Source of the DNA: Margaritispora aquatica
Taxonomy: Eukaryota; Ascomycota; Leotiomycetes; Helotiales; Discinellaceae
Length of the DNA stretch: 64,000 nucleotides
NCBI GenBank assembly: GCA_007644065.1
Contig: VJWN01000007.1
Span: 1,674,001-1,738,000 of the forward strand
Direction of reading: 5' to 3'
Shown: piece after piece, positions 1 through 12,084 of the stretch
How positions within the stretch are numbered: the stretch's first letter is position 1
Layout: the number at the start of each line of letters is the position of its first letter
Position numbers and translations under genes: made by a program
The notes under the pieces: generated by a model
Seen by the model: the letters and a program-made list of their open reading frames with translations, nothing else
Databases searched by the model: none
Told to the model about the DNA's origin: nothing

Positions 1-164
1 ATAGGATCTGAGTGATCCGTGGTATGCCTCCTTTACCGTGCCTGTTTGGATCGGCTTTGGTTATGTTGCGAGGTGATCTCGCTAAGGAAAGTAGGAGTGG
101 TATTTAGCCAAGTGACCTGCTAATGATAATGAAGTCATGCTAGCGGTTGATGTGAGACGAATCA

Positions 165-1848
165 TCAAATATGTTGAGGCGCCTCGATTGCGTGCACATA
201 GCTATTCAGTAACAGTCTTCTCTTCAGTACACCATTGAAGTCCTCCCCTCGCTGCTGATTTGACACGTTGTGGGCCTGAATCAAGACTAAAAGTAAGAAA
301 CCGTCGATGATCATGGTCGAGGTGTTGCAGAGCAACTGTCCGGTCTGTGATGGTTTAGTAATTGTGAATAGAAGATAGGTGAGTGTGAACTTACTGTTGA
401 CCACATCATAATGGTAGCGAGCACCAACAACGAAATAACGAAGGTCACAGCCGAAACAGCAGCCCACTGGCTACCGCAAGCATCACCAATCGCAATTGAA
501 ATTCTAAGCGACCATGACCTATCAATGACATTTCGTTGCGGAACAGGCACATTGAGACGTTCCAGAAGTCGGACATCAGAGTCCTGTACAGCTCTGAACT
601 GGTATCCGGCGTCTTTCTCCTCACGAGAGTACAAGTTTCGAAGAACAAAGGCATCAATGAACCCAACCAATCCAGTGAATGTACCAATGATCAGCCACCA
701 GTTATCATCAAACGCTAGCACAGGCCCAACAGCAATCCAAGCGATGAAAACAGCCACCGTGAGCGCGACACCGAGCCCAGATCCCATGACATCGGCGAAA
801 TTGTCGACACCTCTTTCAATCTTTGTGGGCTTGGGTGGAGGAATCTCAATGATCGGATTAGGCTTCGTGTCCTCCGTGAGTTCACGGAGACGGTATTCGA
901 CTTCAGCATCGATCTTGAGCGCGTATTCCAAGCATTTCTCCAAGGTATCTTCTTGCTGCTGCTGGATGTTCTGGAGGAACACACTGGTTATTGTAAGACT
1001 TATAGCCGTGCCAGTGTTCACCCACAACTGCCAGACGTCCGCGAATTGGAAGATAGGTCCGATGCCCACCCAAGCGAAGATGCAAATCCAGTAGAAGATA
1101 TACGCATAGATAGAGCCCAATCCAGCTGCCGCGGCGTGGCAGGTTTTCGACCACACGTATTGGAACCGCGTCGGTGTGCCAGAGACCATGTATAGACTCT
1201 CATCTAACTCATCATCGATAGGGCGACCGTTCATCATGAGTTGCTTGGGTGCGTCTTTGTGAGTCTCCATCCATTGGCAGTTAGGGATTTGGCCTAACAA
1301 GCGCTCGCATGTCGAGTTGCGAGATTGTAGCTCAGCGAGCGTGGTCATGAGGGACCGGCCAGCGTTTTGTTGCTGTCTAATGAGTAGAATGTCTGTCACG
1401 TAGACTTGGATGGAACTGGCGTTCTGGATGAGGATTTGCCAAGTGTCGGCTGTAGACAAAACGTTAGCGAGAACTCAATTCTACCCCCAGAGCCAAGGCG
1501 AACATCATAGAGAAGTAGAGACTTACTAGTGCCATAGACCAACCCAAATACCACCCATACTCCTATGAGAGCAAGCATGACGAAGAACACAATCGGTGAA
1601 CCAGCAGCTCTTGTGATCTTGTCGAATAGGTTTGGCTTCTTAGCCGAGGTGACCTCTGCAGCAAGCGAGATCTCTCCCTCTGTGAAGACAAATTCGCTCT
1701 TCTCATTTCCACGTGCATATGCTGATGGCGGAGGAGCAACAGCGAATTGTCCTGCAAGTGAGACCGGCTTTTGCGTTGGTGCTGCTGCGAATATGGGCTC
1801 CTTGACTGGGAAGACTGACGCCTTTGCCTTTTGCCAGAGGGACGGCAT
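165..1848 (-). CDS. fet4: Fet4-like low-affinity iron (Fe2+/metal) transporter
   Basis: Plasma-membrane low-affinity iron permease (Fet4 family); the family takes up Fe2+ and also other divalent metals. Exons complement(1527..1848, 395..1449, 165..344) give 518 aa, close to yeast Fet4 length. Donors are GTAAGT at both introns; the first acceptor is preceded by a CTAAC branch site. The start is the ATG at 1848 (MPSLWQKAKASVF); the upstream in-frame extension looks non-coding. One hydrophobic segment lies near residues 75-95. Paired hydrophobic segments follow, around YIFYWICIFAWVGIGPIF and ALTVAVFIAWIAVGPVLAF, and a last pair ends in GFLLLVLIQAHN. The C-terminal block LIQAHN..NQQRG..FNGVLKRRL is typical of fungal Fet4 proteins. 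The family is certain from sequence; metal preference cannot be read from it. The next recognisable gene (the CDF transporter, +) is about 2 kb away, so the two metal transporters are neighbours but not tightly paired. Confidence 0.9.
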
Positions 1849-3871
1849 TTTCGGAAGGAAACAGATAAGAAAAATATGGAATGAAAATATGCTCAAAAAA
1901 ATGGAAATCTCAAAATGCTCATAGGCGAAAGACAAAACACGATAATGAAATTGGACTGCCAATTGCCAGAGCGGGAGATGATGCATATTTGATAGCTGCT
2001 CAGCCTCCCCCAGATCATGCATCGAGCAATCCAATACCTCAGATTAGAAGCAATTACCAATACAACTGATGAATATCAGACAACAATAGATACCAAGACA
2101 GGCGCGACACTCTTGACGCCGAACATGGCCATTGAAAGACCTTTGAGACTGATTTCTGTGACTAGGAAACGACGACAGTCTACGATATGAGATCTTGGCA
2201 TTTGTTGAGAATTCTTTCTTGTGGAAGAGCGGTTCGGAATGTGATCTGTGATCCGAGATGCGTTACGTGGATGGCACACCTAGGGTGGTGAGTGCATCAT
2301 GGGGATCCAAGAGACCTGATGGTCATGGCGAAGGTGTTCCAAAGAGGGCTCGAAGCGGCCCACTTTGTGGACAAGCTTCGTGTGAGAGACTTGAGTAATG
2401 CTTGATCTGTGGGAATATCTGGGGGTTTTGTGGAAGCCAAGTTTAGATCTGGATTGACATTGAGAGTCTAAAAGTGCGCGCTTGTTTATCGACGCATGAG
2501 AATAGTCAAACCACAGCTCTTAGCTTCGATTCAGGTGTGCAATGGAATTCAATTTCTCAGATGATTTTCAGTTTATGATGCGAAAAGAGTGACATGTAGG
2601 CGGCTGGCAACATGTCAAGGATTAGAGACGATTCAAATAATGAAATTCTATCAAAATCTTGACATTCTAGATCGATTTGGCAAGTTGATCACAATATCTG
2701 AAAAAAACTGATTGATAATGAGCATTCACTATAGAAACTCCTCAGTGTAATGGTTCTATAAATGTAAACGTATCAAAAAGACATTGAAATACTAATGCAG
2801 CAACGCCATTGAAGTCGAAAGAAGCATCCCCAGGCAATGTTGATCATCCTTTTGTGTAGGGATTAACCTTGGCCGACTGTGGAGCCGCGCTCTTGGTGTT
2901 TCGCCTGATTTCTATCTGATAATTAGAAAGTTCGCTTCAGAGAAAACTCTAAACGACGAGAGTTTTGTTTGCCGAAACAAGCGACACCTAGGTACTCCCA
3001 TCCCCATAATTCATCCAATCACACTGTTGTGAATGATGATTTCAAAGCACTTGGCACATGAGTTTTGAGTCTTGCACAAGCCACATCCGCACGGCCGTTT
3101 GGCTTCTCAAGAGTTCCAGAAGTATGTCACTGATGTACTGAATATAGAGGTTTGTATGAGCAGATGCTGGAGGTTTATTTAGTGCGTGTGATGTTATCAA
3201 ACTGTGAAAATTTTAAAGTTCAATGATATCCGTAAAACATATCTCTCTTCATGTTTCCCAGAAGAAATGCATTGTCCCTCGCTTATTTCAAATTTGTTTA
3301 CACATATGTCCGTGCTAAGTGTTTTCGGTTTCGTAAGACACATGGTAGCAAGTATCAGCAAGTGGCAGGTAACACATGTCTTGAGTCCAAAAAGCTTGGC
3401 TTGGGCAGGATCACTCTGCTGTGCTTGCTTTGTCAAGTTTCTGTCAACCTATGTGTCTGAAAATTGCAACCAATGGCACAGAGGCTTGGTGTTGAAACTC
3501 AAGACTCGCTAAAGACCAAACAAATTGACTCGCACGCGAACATTTTCATGTAACATGGAGCGCCTGGACAGTTTGTACCTCTAAAAATCAAGGCACAGAC
3601 TCGCGCGCGTCGCTGCTCGATAGATCATGCTTTGAAACTAATACGTTTGACAGAGCGTTGATTCGAAGGTCCTTGTGAATTGCCACATTTGCAGTTTCAA
3701 AACTTCAGTAAAACTCCGTCCCGATCTCGTTCGAAAATGCTTCCTCTCACCACTCCTCGCAAAGTGTCTGCTGTCAGTTTTTGACACACAAGACCAACGG
3801 AACCTCGACGAAAAATTAATTTAGCATCCGATCAGATTCTCGTCACATTTTACACCAGCCAATCAATAAAC
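1849..3871. other. intergenic region between divergent metal transporters
   Basis: About 2 kb holding the promoters of the iron transporter (-) and the CDF transporter (+). Short open frames near 2076-2279 and 3197-3512 have no family resemblance and no supporting splice structure. No repeat or RNA gene was recognised. Confidence 0.6.
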
Positions 3872-5550
3872 ATGGATCCTAATTCCAGCATAAACAGCGA
3901 GGAGAAGTTGCCTCGGGCGTCATCCAATGATCAAACTATAGCTGAGGTGAACTCGTCCAATAAGTCTATATCAGAACCTGTCAATTCAGCCGACTCGGCA
4001 ACCCTAAATCAAACATTAACCGATCAGGATATCGTCTCTATTCCATCTATTGCATCTGAAAAAAATACCACAACCAAGGTTGATGTCATAGTGCCATATC
4101 CAGAAGATCCATATACTCTCCGAGGATCTATCAAGGAAGATATAACCAAGCGAACACTATTACAAGATCATCCAAGAGGCAAAGTTAGAAAGCTCAGGAA
4201 ATACTACAACCGACAGAATGCGCTCATTGATGCGTACCTTGGGAGTCTGGATGAAGAAGCACAGGAAGTCGAGGACAACATGAAGAATGGAGGAAAGGTG
4301 AAGTTTGCCGTCTATGGGAGTTCGACGGTCAACTTCTTTCTCTTCATCATTCAAATGTACGCAGCAATAAGCACTGGCTCCCTTGCATTATTTGGTACTG
4401 CTGCCGATGCTTTTGTAAGTCTCCCCTTCTTGAATTTTCACTCTTGCTAATAATTACTAGATGGATCTTGTAAGCTCTATCGTCATGCTCATCACAACAC
4501 GGTTAGCAGCGAAGCCAAATTTGAAGAAATTCCCAGTGGTATGCACAACTCTCAAACCATGGTGGATGACCACATCTAACTTTCTGTGCAGGGCCGCAAG
4601 CGTGCCGAAACCGTAGGGGTCATCTTATTTTGTGCTTTGATGACCACCGTCGCAATTGAGCTTATTGTATGTTATTTCCATATCAATATTGTGGGTTTCG
4701 TTAACAACTAGAAAGATCGAATCTGCACGCGCGCTTGCCGCTGGCCCACGAGACAGCGAGGCATTGCAGATCATCCCACTCATTTTCATTGGTGTAGCTA
4801 GTAAGTCATAGTTATCAAAAACTCGACTTGAAAATTATTAACTCTAAGCTTAGTCTTTTCTAAAGGCTGCATGTTCTTCTACTGTTTAGCTTTGAGGCGT
4901 TATCCAGCAGCTGCAATTTTCATGCAAGATCACCGAAATGACATTTTGGTGAATGCATTTGGTCTCGTCATGTCAATCATAGGAACCCGCTTTCGCAAAG
5001 TTTGGTATCTCGATCCCGCAGGAGCAATCGCGATTGCTCTTCTCATTCTCTTCTCGTGGGCATCGACTGCTTTCGAGCATATGTGGTTTCTGGTCGGCAA
5101 GACTGCACCTCAAGACTTCTTAAACAAGCTGGTATATGTATCTGTCACGCACGACCCGAGAATTTTGAAAATAGATACGGTATAACTCTACTGCTACTAC
5201 TGCTTCTTCAGAGACACGTTGCTAATGTAACACTTAGGCCCGAGCATATCATGCCGGTGATAAGTTCTACGTTGAAGTGGACGTCATAATGGATCAAGAA
5301 CTTCGCTTGAAGGAGACTCATGATATCGCGGAAGGGCTTCAGAGAAAGCTTGAAGGTAGGGCTGAACACATCATAAATGTTTGCTAGCTAATGCCATATA
5401 GGTCTCGCTGATGTCGAGAGAGCATTTGTTCATGTGGACTACAATGGAAACCACGACATCACGACAGAACACAAACCGCTCTATGAAATAAAGGAGCAAA
5501 AAGCACCACTGATCGAAAGGGTGCGAGAAAAAATTGGACTTAAACAATGA
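3872..5550 (+). CDS. cation diffusion facilitator (CDF) family metal transporter
   Basis: CDF efflux transporter (Zn/Mn/Fe type; subfamily not resolved), which exchanges divalent cation for protons across a membrane. Exons 3872..4414, 4461..4538, 4592..4666, 4716..4800, 4854..5179, 5238..5355 and 5402..5550 join in phase to 457 aa. Residues 1-130 are a polar, Ser/Asn-rich cytosolic tail. A KYYNRQNALIDAYLGSLDEE-type helix precedes the membrane part, as in fungal Mn/Fe CDFs. The first membrane pair runs into ADAF/MDLVSS, with the metal-site Asp residues; this motif is split by intron 1. Then come GRKRAETVG, the HRND site in the later helix pair (MQDHRNDILVN), and a C-terminal ferredoxin-like domain (YHAGDKFYVEVDVIMD, HDIAEGLQ, VHVDY). 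The start is the first ATG, after an A-rich leader. Six short introns agree with family conservation; acceptor 4715 (AAAG) is the least usual. Confidence 0.92.
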
Positions 5551-5928
5551 GCGGAGTTGTGGGCGTTACAAAATCTAGGATATGGAAGCACATCTGATTG
5601 GTCTTTAATCTATTTAGGCGAGACACAAGTAAGGAGTTTAGCTCGACAGACTTTCAATTAATCAAATCAACCAAGAACCATACTAGCGTGAGTAATATTG
5701 TGACAATAACCATTATATAAATAAATATGACATTGATGAAAAACGTGCCTTATATTATTCTCGTTGTCATTTGGGTTAAACTGTCAAAATTGATTGACAA
5801 TTTCGTAAAATTATGGCCATTTAATCCTCGAGGAGTAGTTGATTTTTTAAGAACTAGCTTGATCTGCGAACAAAAGATCTTCCTCAACAACAATTCGATC
5901 ATACAAGCTCTCGAAAGTGCTCAACACT
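5551..5928. other. intergenic region
   Basis: 378 nt of AT-rich sequence between the CDF gene and the homeodomain-like locus. A short open frame starting near 5727 has no recognisable content. Confidence 0.55.
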
Positions 5929-6882
5929 ATGCCTTATTCTTTCACCGCAGCTCAACAATCAGTCTTGGAGCGCTACTACACCCAATACCAAGCAATCGGT
6001 GATCCAGACGTATTTGCAGCCAAGAAGCTCTGCCGATTTGCCACTCAAGAATTTCTGAAGATTGGACCTAAGATCGATAGATCGTATGTTGGAAAGTGAG
6101 TCGCGCCATCCACTGCAGCCCCCCTTCTTCTCTACTGCGCTATAGCTGGAAGCGAAGAGGGATATGCCGGTTAGTCAGACAAACAGATACTTCTCAACTC
6201 GAACTTGCCGATCTGAAAATCGTCCTAGACAGGTTCGGAAGACCCAGGCACAACTCCATACTCTCAAAAGGGTTTTTGGGGACTCTGTGTTCGCTCGACC
6301 GAGCGATGTGGAATCTCTTGCTCAACAGACTGGCCTGACAAAGAAGGTTGTTGATAAGTGGTTCAACGAGGAGAAACGCAAACTAGCTGGAGAAGCAAGA
6401 GCTGAAGTGATTGCCAACCCAGCTAAATTTAACATCGCACTTACATTCGCTCAACCAACAGGTTGAGAAATCAACGGTGGAAGTATAGTTGACTCGGAAC
6501 TGCGAGCAGGTCTTCGTTCAGCTGGCAGTCATGGGCCTGGGGAATATATGGACATGCAAACAAACAACCTTAGAAAACTTGCTGAGTCTGTGGAATAGAC
6601 AAGTGCGATTGCTGCGGTCGATAAAGCTTCAGATTCATTTGATCTCTTTATGATTCTCAATCAAAAATTCGCAAATGGATCCTCTTCATATCATGACGGG
6701 ATTGCTGTTGCACCTGGATATCGACAACACCGCGAATGCTAACGGCTGTCTAAAGTCATAAAAGTAAGTATCGAAACGACTACCTCGAAGACTAATGTGC
6801 TATTCAATACTGATTACACTTTCACATACCCCAGGTCCTTCTATTTCAACCTCCGGACTATCAATCCAGCGAATACATGTGA
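5929..6882 (+). pseudogene. homeodomain-like protein gene, apparently broken by three in-frame stops
   Basis: Exon 1 (5929..6095) and exon 2 (from 6229) join in phase (GTGAGT donor, CTAG acceptor). They encode two homeodomain-like pieces. The first is residues 1-55, with a helix-1-like FTAAQQSVLERYY. The second is about residues 58-110, with GLTKKVVDKWFNEEKRKL, which resembles recognition helix 3 (WFxNRR type) but lacks the canonical NR pair. Translation stops at TGA 6464, giving 134 aa. The same frame then continues in coding-like sequence to a GTAAGT donor at 6764, interrupted by TAG 6596 and TAA 6740; an acceptor at 6834 would add a last short exon ending at 6882. All three stops are one C-to-T change from CGA/CAG/CAA. 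Either the gene is a pseudogene, or a shortened 134-aa protein is made. Confidence 0.5.
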
Positions 6883-7821
6883 AAAGGAGCATAGCAAATA
6901 GAGATGTGATACGGGTGTTAATGGAAGCCTTGAGAAAAGGTCATCACTGATGGCGATATGATACATGGAATCATTCTACAGAAGGTAACAAGCAGAAGCA
7001 ACCAGTGAATGGAAATTCTATTGATATCTTTCGCTTGGACTAGGCTAGAGAGCCAATTTGAAACGATGAAAATAAGAACCGTTTTGGTATAGTTTCCTCT
7101 TCAGTATTCCTTGATCTTTGATTTGTGTTGTGTTCTTTGGAATCGGGGCAAGTGCCAGAACCAAGCGAGAGTGGGGACCGAAGTAAAACTGCACGAATTT
7201 AAAAATGACAGACAAGAGTATAAAATGTGCAGGTAGACCGAACAAAATGCTAAGGGTAACAGTGAATGATTCATCATGAGGGACTTGCTACTTTGATTTG
7301 CATCTTTCACAAGTGGCTGTGTCAATAATATGTATGTGATGGCTTTGTGCTACCTGAGTAGGTATCGATGTATGAAAACTTGATCTATATTCGCAAATAT
7401 CTAGAGACATACCTTATAAATCGTTTCATCTCATAATCTTGCTGTGAATCTGGGCAACAAAAACAGAACACTAGTCATGCGTTGTTTTGCAGTACATTCC
7501 ATCAAAGTATCATTTGGTAAAAGACTAGTCAGCTACAAACATAAATTAGATATCACAAGGAATAAGATCGAAACAGACTCTGCGAAACTTCCATTCAGTA
7601 TTGAGCAGTAGCACGTGGTAATGAAGAGTCCAAAACCTTAGTTGCCCTCACTTGTTAAAGTGATATCCACTTACCCAAGATCTCGATTATAAGCTTGGCA
7701 TCAAGTTTCCTTTCCCCAAAGTTCATCTTTCATGAGTAGATATCGCTAAGTACCATCTCAAGATATGTCCAGCTCTTCTTGAGCTCTCTATACTCCATCA
7801 TTGGTCTAGAGTCCTTCTAAT
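6883..7821. other. intergenic region
   Basis: AT-rich sequence between a + strand relic and the 3' end of the rhodopsin-domain gene. Open frames at 7045-7325 on the minus strand look random. Nothing else was recognised. Confidence 0.55.
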
Positions 7822-9277
7822 CTATACTTGAACCCCTATTTCGGAGCCAGCGACCTCGATTACATGCTCTTGTGACCTAGATCCAACTGTTGCTCCATCA
7901 TTACAATCCACCTTTGTTGCCGAATTGAGCTGATATAAGCCTCTATTCCAAGGCTTCTTAGAGATTCTATGGTTTCCCTCAATCTCCGGTCCATGTTCTG
8001 GCTGCTCTTTAGAGTTGAAGCTCTTGAAGTAGCTGCCTCCGTAGTGTCGTGCGAAAGGCTTAAGAGCCATTAGGCAGTTGCACACGAGTCCAACGTTGAT
8101 TCCGATGGCTCTATTGGAATGTGAGTTAAGTTGAAAATCTGTTTGCAAAGATACTCACGACAATACACAGACAACAGCTTCCACCCATGTTGTGCCCTCT
8201 TGTCCTGGCAGATTTTGTATGTATGCCAAGCGAATGATACTGGATATGACAACGCTAGCACAGCAGGCGTTAGTATTCTTCTTTCTGTAGCAACAAAATT
8301 AAAACCTACAACGATCCGCCGCTGAGTAAGAATGCAATGCCAATTTTCTGACCTGTCGGTACTCGCAACTTCCAGACCATTGGCAGTGGAAGAATTACGA
8401 TGAAGAAATCGCTTGAAATATCGAGTATTGCTTGAGCGAGAGCTAGGTTATTGATGCACTGAGTCTTTGTTGGGTCCGTAGGTTTGCAACCTGTATTTTG
8501 TGAGCATAACAAATGTATGATTTGGTCTTACTACTCACCAGCAGCTACGATCAGGGTTGTGGCAATAGTGTATCCGAAGATTACCACCATTAGGAAGAAC
8601 ACTGATCCTCGGAACCATAGATCTGGATTGATACGAATGTTCCTGAATATTGTTAATGTTCATGATTCCGTTTCATAGCAGAGGATGAATCAATTACAAA
8701 AGAAGGATAGAAATTTGCTAAGCATCGGTGCCCAGCAATATGTCGTAACGATAGGAATAGCCCACTGCCTTGTATAAGCACTTGAATGCTTCCACTGATC
8801 GAAGAATATACTTTTGCATACTGAGAAAGCTGTTCGAGAGAGACACTCCACAGATGATCACCGAATCCGAAGGCCATCCCTAATCAATTAGATGTAGCTA
8901 GGCTAATATAGTGAAGCATCTTACAGCGTATGCAACAGACGAAGAAGCCAATATCCATCAACTGCGAGTAATCTTTAACAGTTTGCGAACGGAATAGATA
9001 AAGAATTCATACCCATGCCCCAATAACTGCATCTGCTTACAAGATAAATCTTCATACTGTGAGGTAGGCTTTCAAGAGAATACTCACAATCATCTATCCA
9101 GAACGCCTTCACAATTCTGATTCGAGTCCATACTCGAAGTCCTAGTAGTAAAGTCGCAGCGACTAGTGTTCCTGTATAGACAGTTATGAATCGCCGTTGT
9201 ATTTCTGTCATGTCTGGATTGAAATTGGACGTCTCTCCCGCTGGCGGCGGTATGGCAGGTATCGTGCTGAGATCCAT
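7822..9277 (-). CDS. fungal rhodopsin-domain (PTH11/SAT4-like) integral membrane protein
   Basis: Seven-helix membrane protein of the fungal rhodopsin-domain family; members are often called PTH11-like or 'integral membrane protein', and most have no proven biochemical role. Exons complement(9088..9277, 9013..9032, 8925..8961, 8812..8879, 8698..8764, 8539..8622, 8313..8490, 8159..8254, 7822..8110) give 342 aa, with all nine exons in phase. Family marks: FITVYTGTLVAATLLLGLRVWTR (helix 1), WIDDYAVIGAW, GFGDHLWSV, LSKFLSFF (the Kl-S block), the GCKPTDPTKTQC cysteine region, NLALAQAILDISSDFFIVIL, the LPLPMVWKLRVPTGQKIGI loop, and SSIIRLAY. The C-terminal 70 residues are polar and cytosolic. The gene starts 589 bp from, and divergent to, the P450 gene. 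Exon 2 is only 20 nt. The intron at 8765-8811 (47 nt) is needed to keep the frame; without it the gene looks frameshifted. Confidence 0.85.
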
Positions 9278-9865
9278 CGTTCAATTACAATCGAACGAAT
9301 CTCGAGCTCGAAATGACTTAAATTTGATAGTTTTTTATCGAATTGTCAGAAGTCATCGACGTTTGTAAAGCTCAATTATGGAAAGACTATCAATGCCATA
9401 AGGGTTGACTAACAGTTCAACAGGAAAAAAACTCATATTATCTTGGTATTAATGTGACAGTGACGGATGTTGGTTTCATACGAAGCCAATTTCGTTTTCC
9501 AACAATGATTTTCGGCATCTAATAAGTACGAATATTGGTAGTTTCACAAAGTCATTGTTGATTCGGTACCGGTCAACTGGTTGACCCTGGCCTCCTCCAC
9601 GGACGAAGCTCCGAGCTGAGCTTAGCTTTCACTGACTTCCAAATAGATTCTTTCATTGATTGGATTAATTTCTGCACAGCGGTATACCCAAGCAATTCTG
9701 TGTCCTAAAGAACTACAGAATCACGGCACAGTGCCTCGCTTGAGGTGGCTCTGCATGAAAGGCACAGTCCTTCCGGATGTGTTGAACCTGGTTCCGCACA
9801 AACTCAACAGATAAGAGGAACGTTCATTTTCCTTGTTTCATTCTCATTTATTCTTCATACTGACT
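9278..9865. promoter_or_regulatory. shared divergent promoter region
   Basis: 588 nt between the rhodopsin-domain gene (-) and the P450 gene (+). No specific operator was identified; co-regulation is only a possibility from the arrangement. Confidence 0.4.
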
Positions 9866-11773
9866 ATGGACGACTGGGGAATTATAAAACAATTCAGTAA
9901 AGCCATACTTTCAGGGTGGCTGGTACACCAACTGATCTTCAAGCGCTTCGAAGTAGATCGTCATCCTCTTTTGTTGCTTGCCGCATTTTCTCTGCCCACC
10001 GCACTTCGATTTTTGCCTCCAGAAATTCTTTCACAAGACGAGTATACGCACAATGTGCCACATTTAGTGGTTATTGTCTTCATTTCCTCCTTAGTTGCAA
10101 ACATCCTCGTTTATCGTGTGTTCTTTCACCCACTGCAAAGCTTTCCAGGGCCATTCCGAGCCGAGTTATCTAAGTTTTGGGCTCTCACACAAGCTGCAAA
10201 AACTGGCCTGAAGTGGTATCAAGTTAATAATTCTCTACATCAACAATATGGCGACTATGTCAGGACAGGTACGTCACAGTCACCAGGTAATGTTAAATTG
10301 TAATCGGCTGATTCCGCTCGCTTCCAGGCCCAAGAGAGTTATCGATCTCAGATCCTGTCGCTATAGCTCTGATTATGGGATTCTCTTCCAAAACTTCCAA
10401 GGGCCCATTCTATGACTCCATGGAAACATCCGTAAGTACGACGAGAGATAAGGTATTCCACAGGCAAAGAAGGAAGATATGGGACTCTTCGCTCAAACAG
10501 TGTTGGTAGTCTCTATAGTTCTGGCTTGAATTTCTGGCCGTGCTGATATGACAGTGCTGGTTCCATATGCTACTCAGATCGAAGTTTTCACTGACGACTT
10601 CGTGAGCCGTATTCGTCAATCTAATGTAACTGTCCGACCCAGAATAGTTGTCCCAGAATCAACAGCTAACATGGCGTAGTTCCGAAAGCCTGGAACACTA
10701 CACCCAATTCATATCAATGAACTTGCACTCCATTACAGTTACGATGTTATGACACAATTAGCGTTTGGAGAAAGTGGTGGTTTTCTGGCTGAAAAGGCAA
10801 GTGAAATGTCCATCTCCGCTCTCGGGGGTATCCAGAGGGGCATCAATGCCATAGGACTACTGAATCAAGTACCTTGGGTCATGTCACTTTTGACATGTTT
10901 TGCATTCTTACCAGGTCCCATGAAAGTTTTCAACAATTGGTCAAACCAAGCTCTTATGGAGAGGAAAGAGGTACTTTATCCAACATCTTTTGCACAGAGA
11001 ATATCAATTTGACAGATGCGTGTTTAAGCGAGGCATGAAACAGCCTGATTTGATGGAGTATTTGATCACGAACACCAAACCAGATCGAAAAGGAAATAGC
11101 CTGCTCTTCTCCGAGTCGAGAGTCATCATCGGAGCTGGCAGGTTTGTCACACAATCTCATGCATGTTTTAATTCTTACTAACACCAAAACCAACAGTGAC
11201 ACAACCGCTACAGCACTTACAGAGATTCTGATACTCCTTGCGAAGTACCCACAATACCCTGCACAAATACGCGCCGAAATAAAATCCACTGCATTCTTCT
11301 CATCGCAAACATCTTATCCTATCCTCGACTCAGTGATCAACGAAACACTTCGACTTTATCCTCCAGTCCTCTTCGCGTCTCAACGCGTCACGCCTCCAGA
11401 AGGCCTGCAAATCAACGATAATTTAATACCAGGCAATACAGTAGTCTCAATGCCTCAATACGTACTCCATCGAGATCCAAGAAATTTCGTGAATCCCGAG
11501 AGTTTCATTCCAGAACGTTGGACGAGCAAACAAGAGATGGTACTCAATAGAAGCGCATGGATGCCATTCTCAGCAGGGCCAAGCAACTGTCCTGGTAAAG
11601 GACTCGCCATGATGGAACTAAGAAGCGTGGTTGCAAGAGTCGTTAGTGAATTTGATGTTGAGTTTGTTGACCGAGTGGCCTTCGACGAGGTCAAATTCTT
11701 CAAAGATGTGAAGGACCATTTCGTGGCAGGGTGCCCCAAGATCGAGCTTTGCTTCCGGGAGAGAAAGCGGTGA
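9866..11773 (+). CDS. cytochrome P450 monooxygenase, microsomal type
   Basis: Haem-thiolate monooxygenase anchored in the ER. Exons 9866..10268, 10328..10501, 10555..10625, 10680..10970, 11029..11141 and 11197..11773 give 542 aa. The N-terminus has hydrophobic segments (LLLLAAFSLPTAL, LVVIVFISSLVANILVYRVF) followed by the HPLQSFPGP proline hinge. Later motifs: the RTGPRELSI block, the TTRDKVFHRQRRKIWD helix-C region, I-helix AGSDTTATAL (O2-binding D-T-T, split by intron 5), ExxR as ETLRLYPPV, FIPERW, and the haem loop FSAGPSNCPGKGLA with Cys near residue 480. A GTAAGT at 10432 lies inside exon 2 and is not used, because readthrough gives the conserved TTRDK block. The overall look resembles P450s annotated as tryprostatin B 6-hydroxylase-like, but the substrate cannot be assigned. 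The donor after 10501 (GTTGGT) and the acceptor before 11029 (TTTAAG) are weak. Confidence 0.88.
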
Positions 11774-12084
11774 GGCTTGCTGTGGAATGTTACACAGCTC
11801 AGTGGCTATTCTAGAAGCTGAATGTTTTATTATAGGCTGTAGTAATGCATCTTAATGCGTATATTTTAAGCGAGAACTACTATATTGACATTATCTGTGC
11901 CACGTTCGACGAGCCGGACCTAGCTCCGTAACGACAATATTATATTACCCGTACCGTGTCATTAATTCATCGAGACTGGCTTCAGTATAAAATACAGAGG
12001 AACTCTGCATCCGTCTCTTTGTGAGTTTTCATTTCCAACGTTTTCTCCAACCACATTGCCTTCATCTCTTCTCGGCCAGCAAAA
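11774..12084. other. intergenic region / promoter of secreted protein gene
   Basis: 311 nt between the P450 stop and the ATG of the small secreted protein gene. A TATAAAA-like sequence near 11987 lies about 100 nt before that ATG and could be its TATA element. Confidence 0.45.

Noticed and set aside
411..1094. 227-codon frame on the plus strand
   Set aside because: Lies wholly antisense to the Fet4 exon 2; Ser/Thr-rich shadow with no family match.
8698..8879. Apparent frameshift in the rhodopsin-domain gene
   Set aside because: A 47-nt GT-AG intron (8765-8811) plus acceptor 8623 restores a continuous, family-like frame; the gene is intact.
10432..10440. GTAAGT donor-like site inside the P450 gene
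   Set aside because: Reading through it gives the conserved TTRDKVFHRQRRK block, so it is coding.
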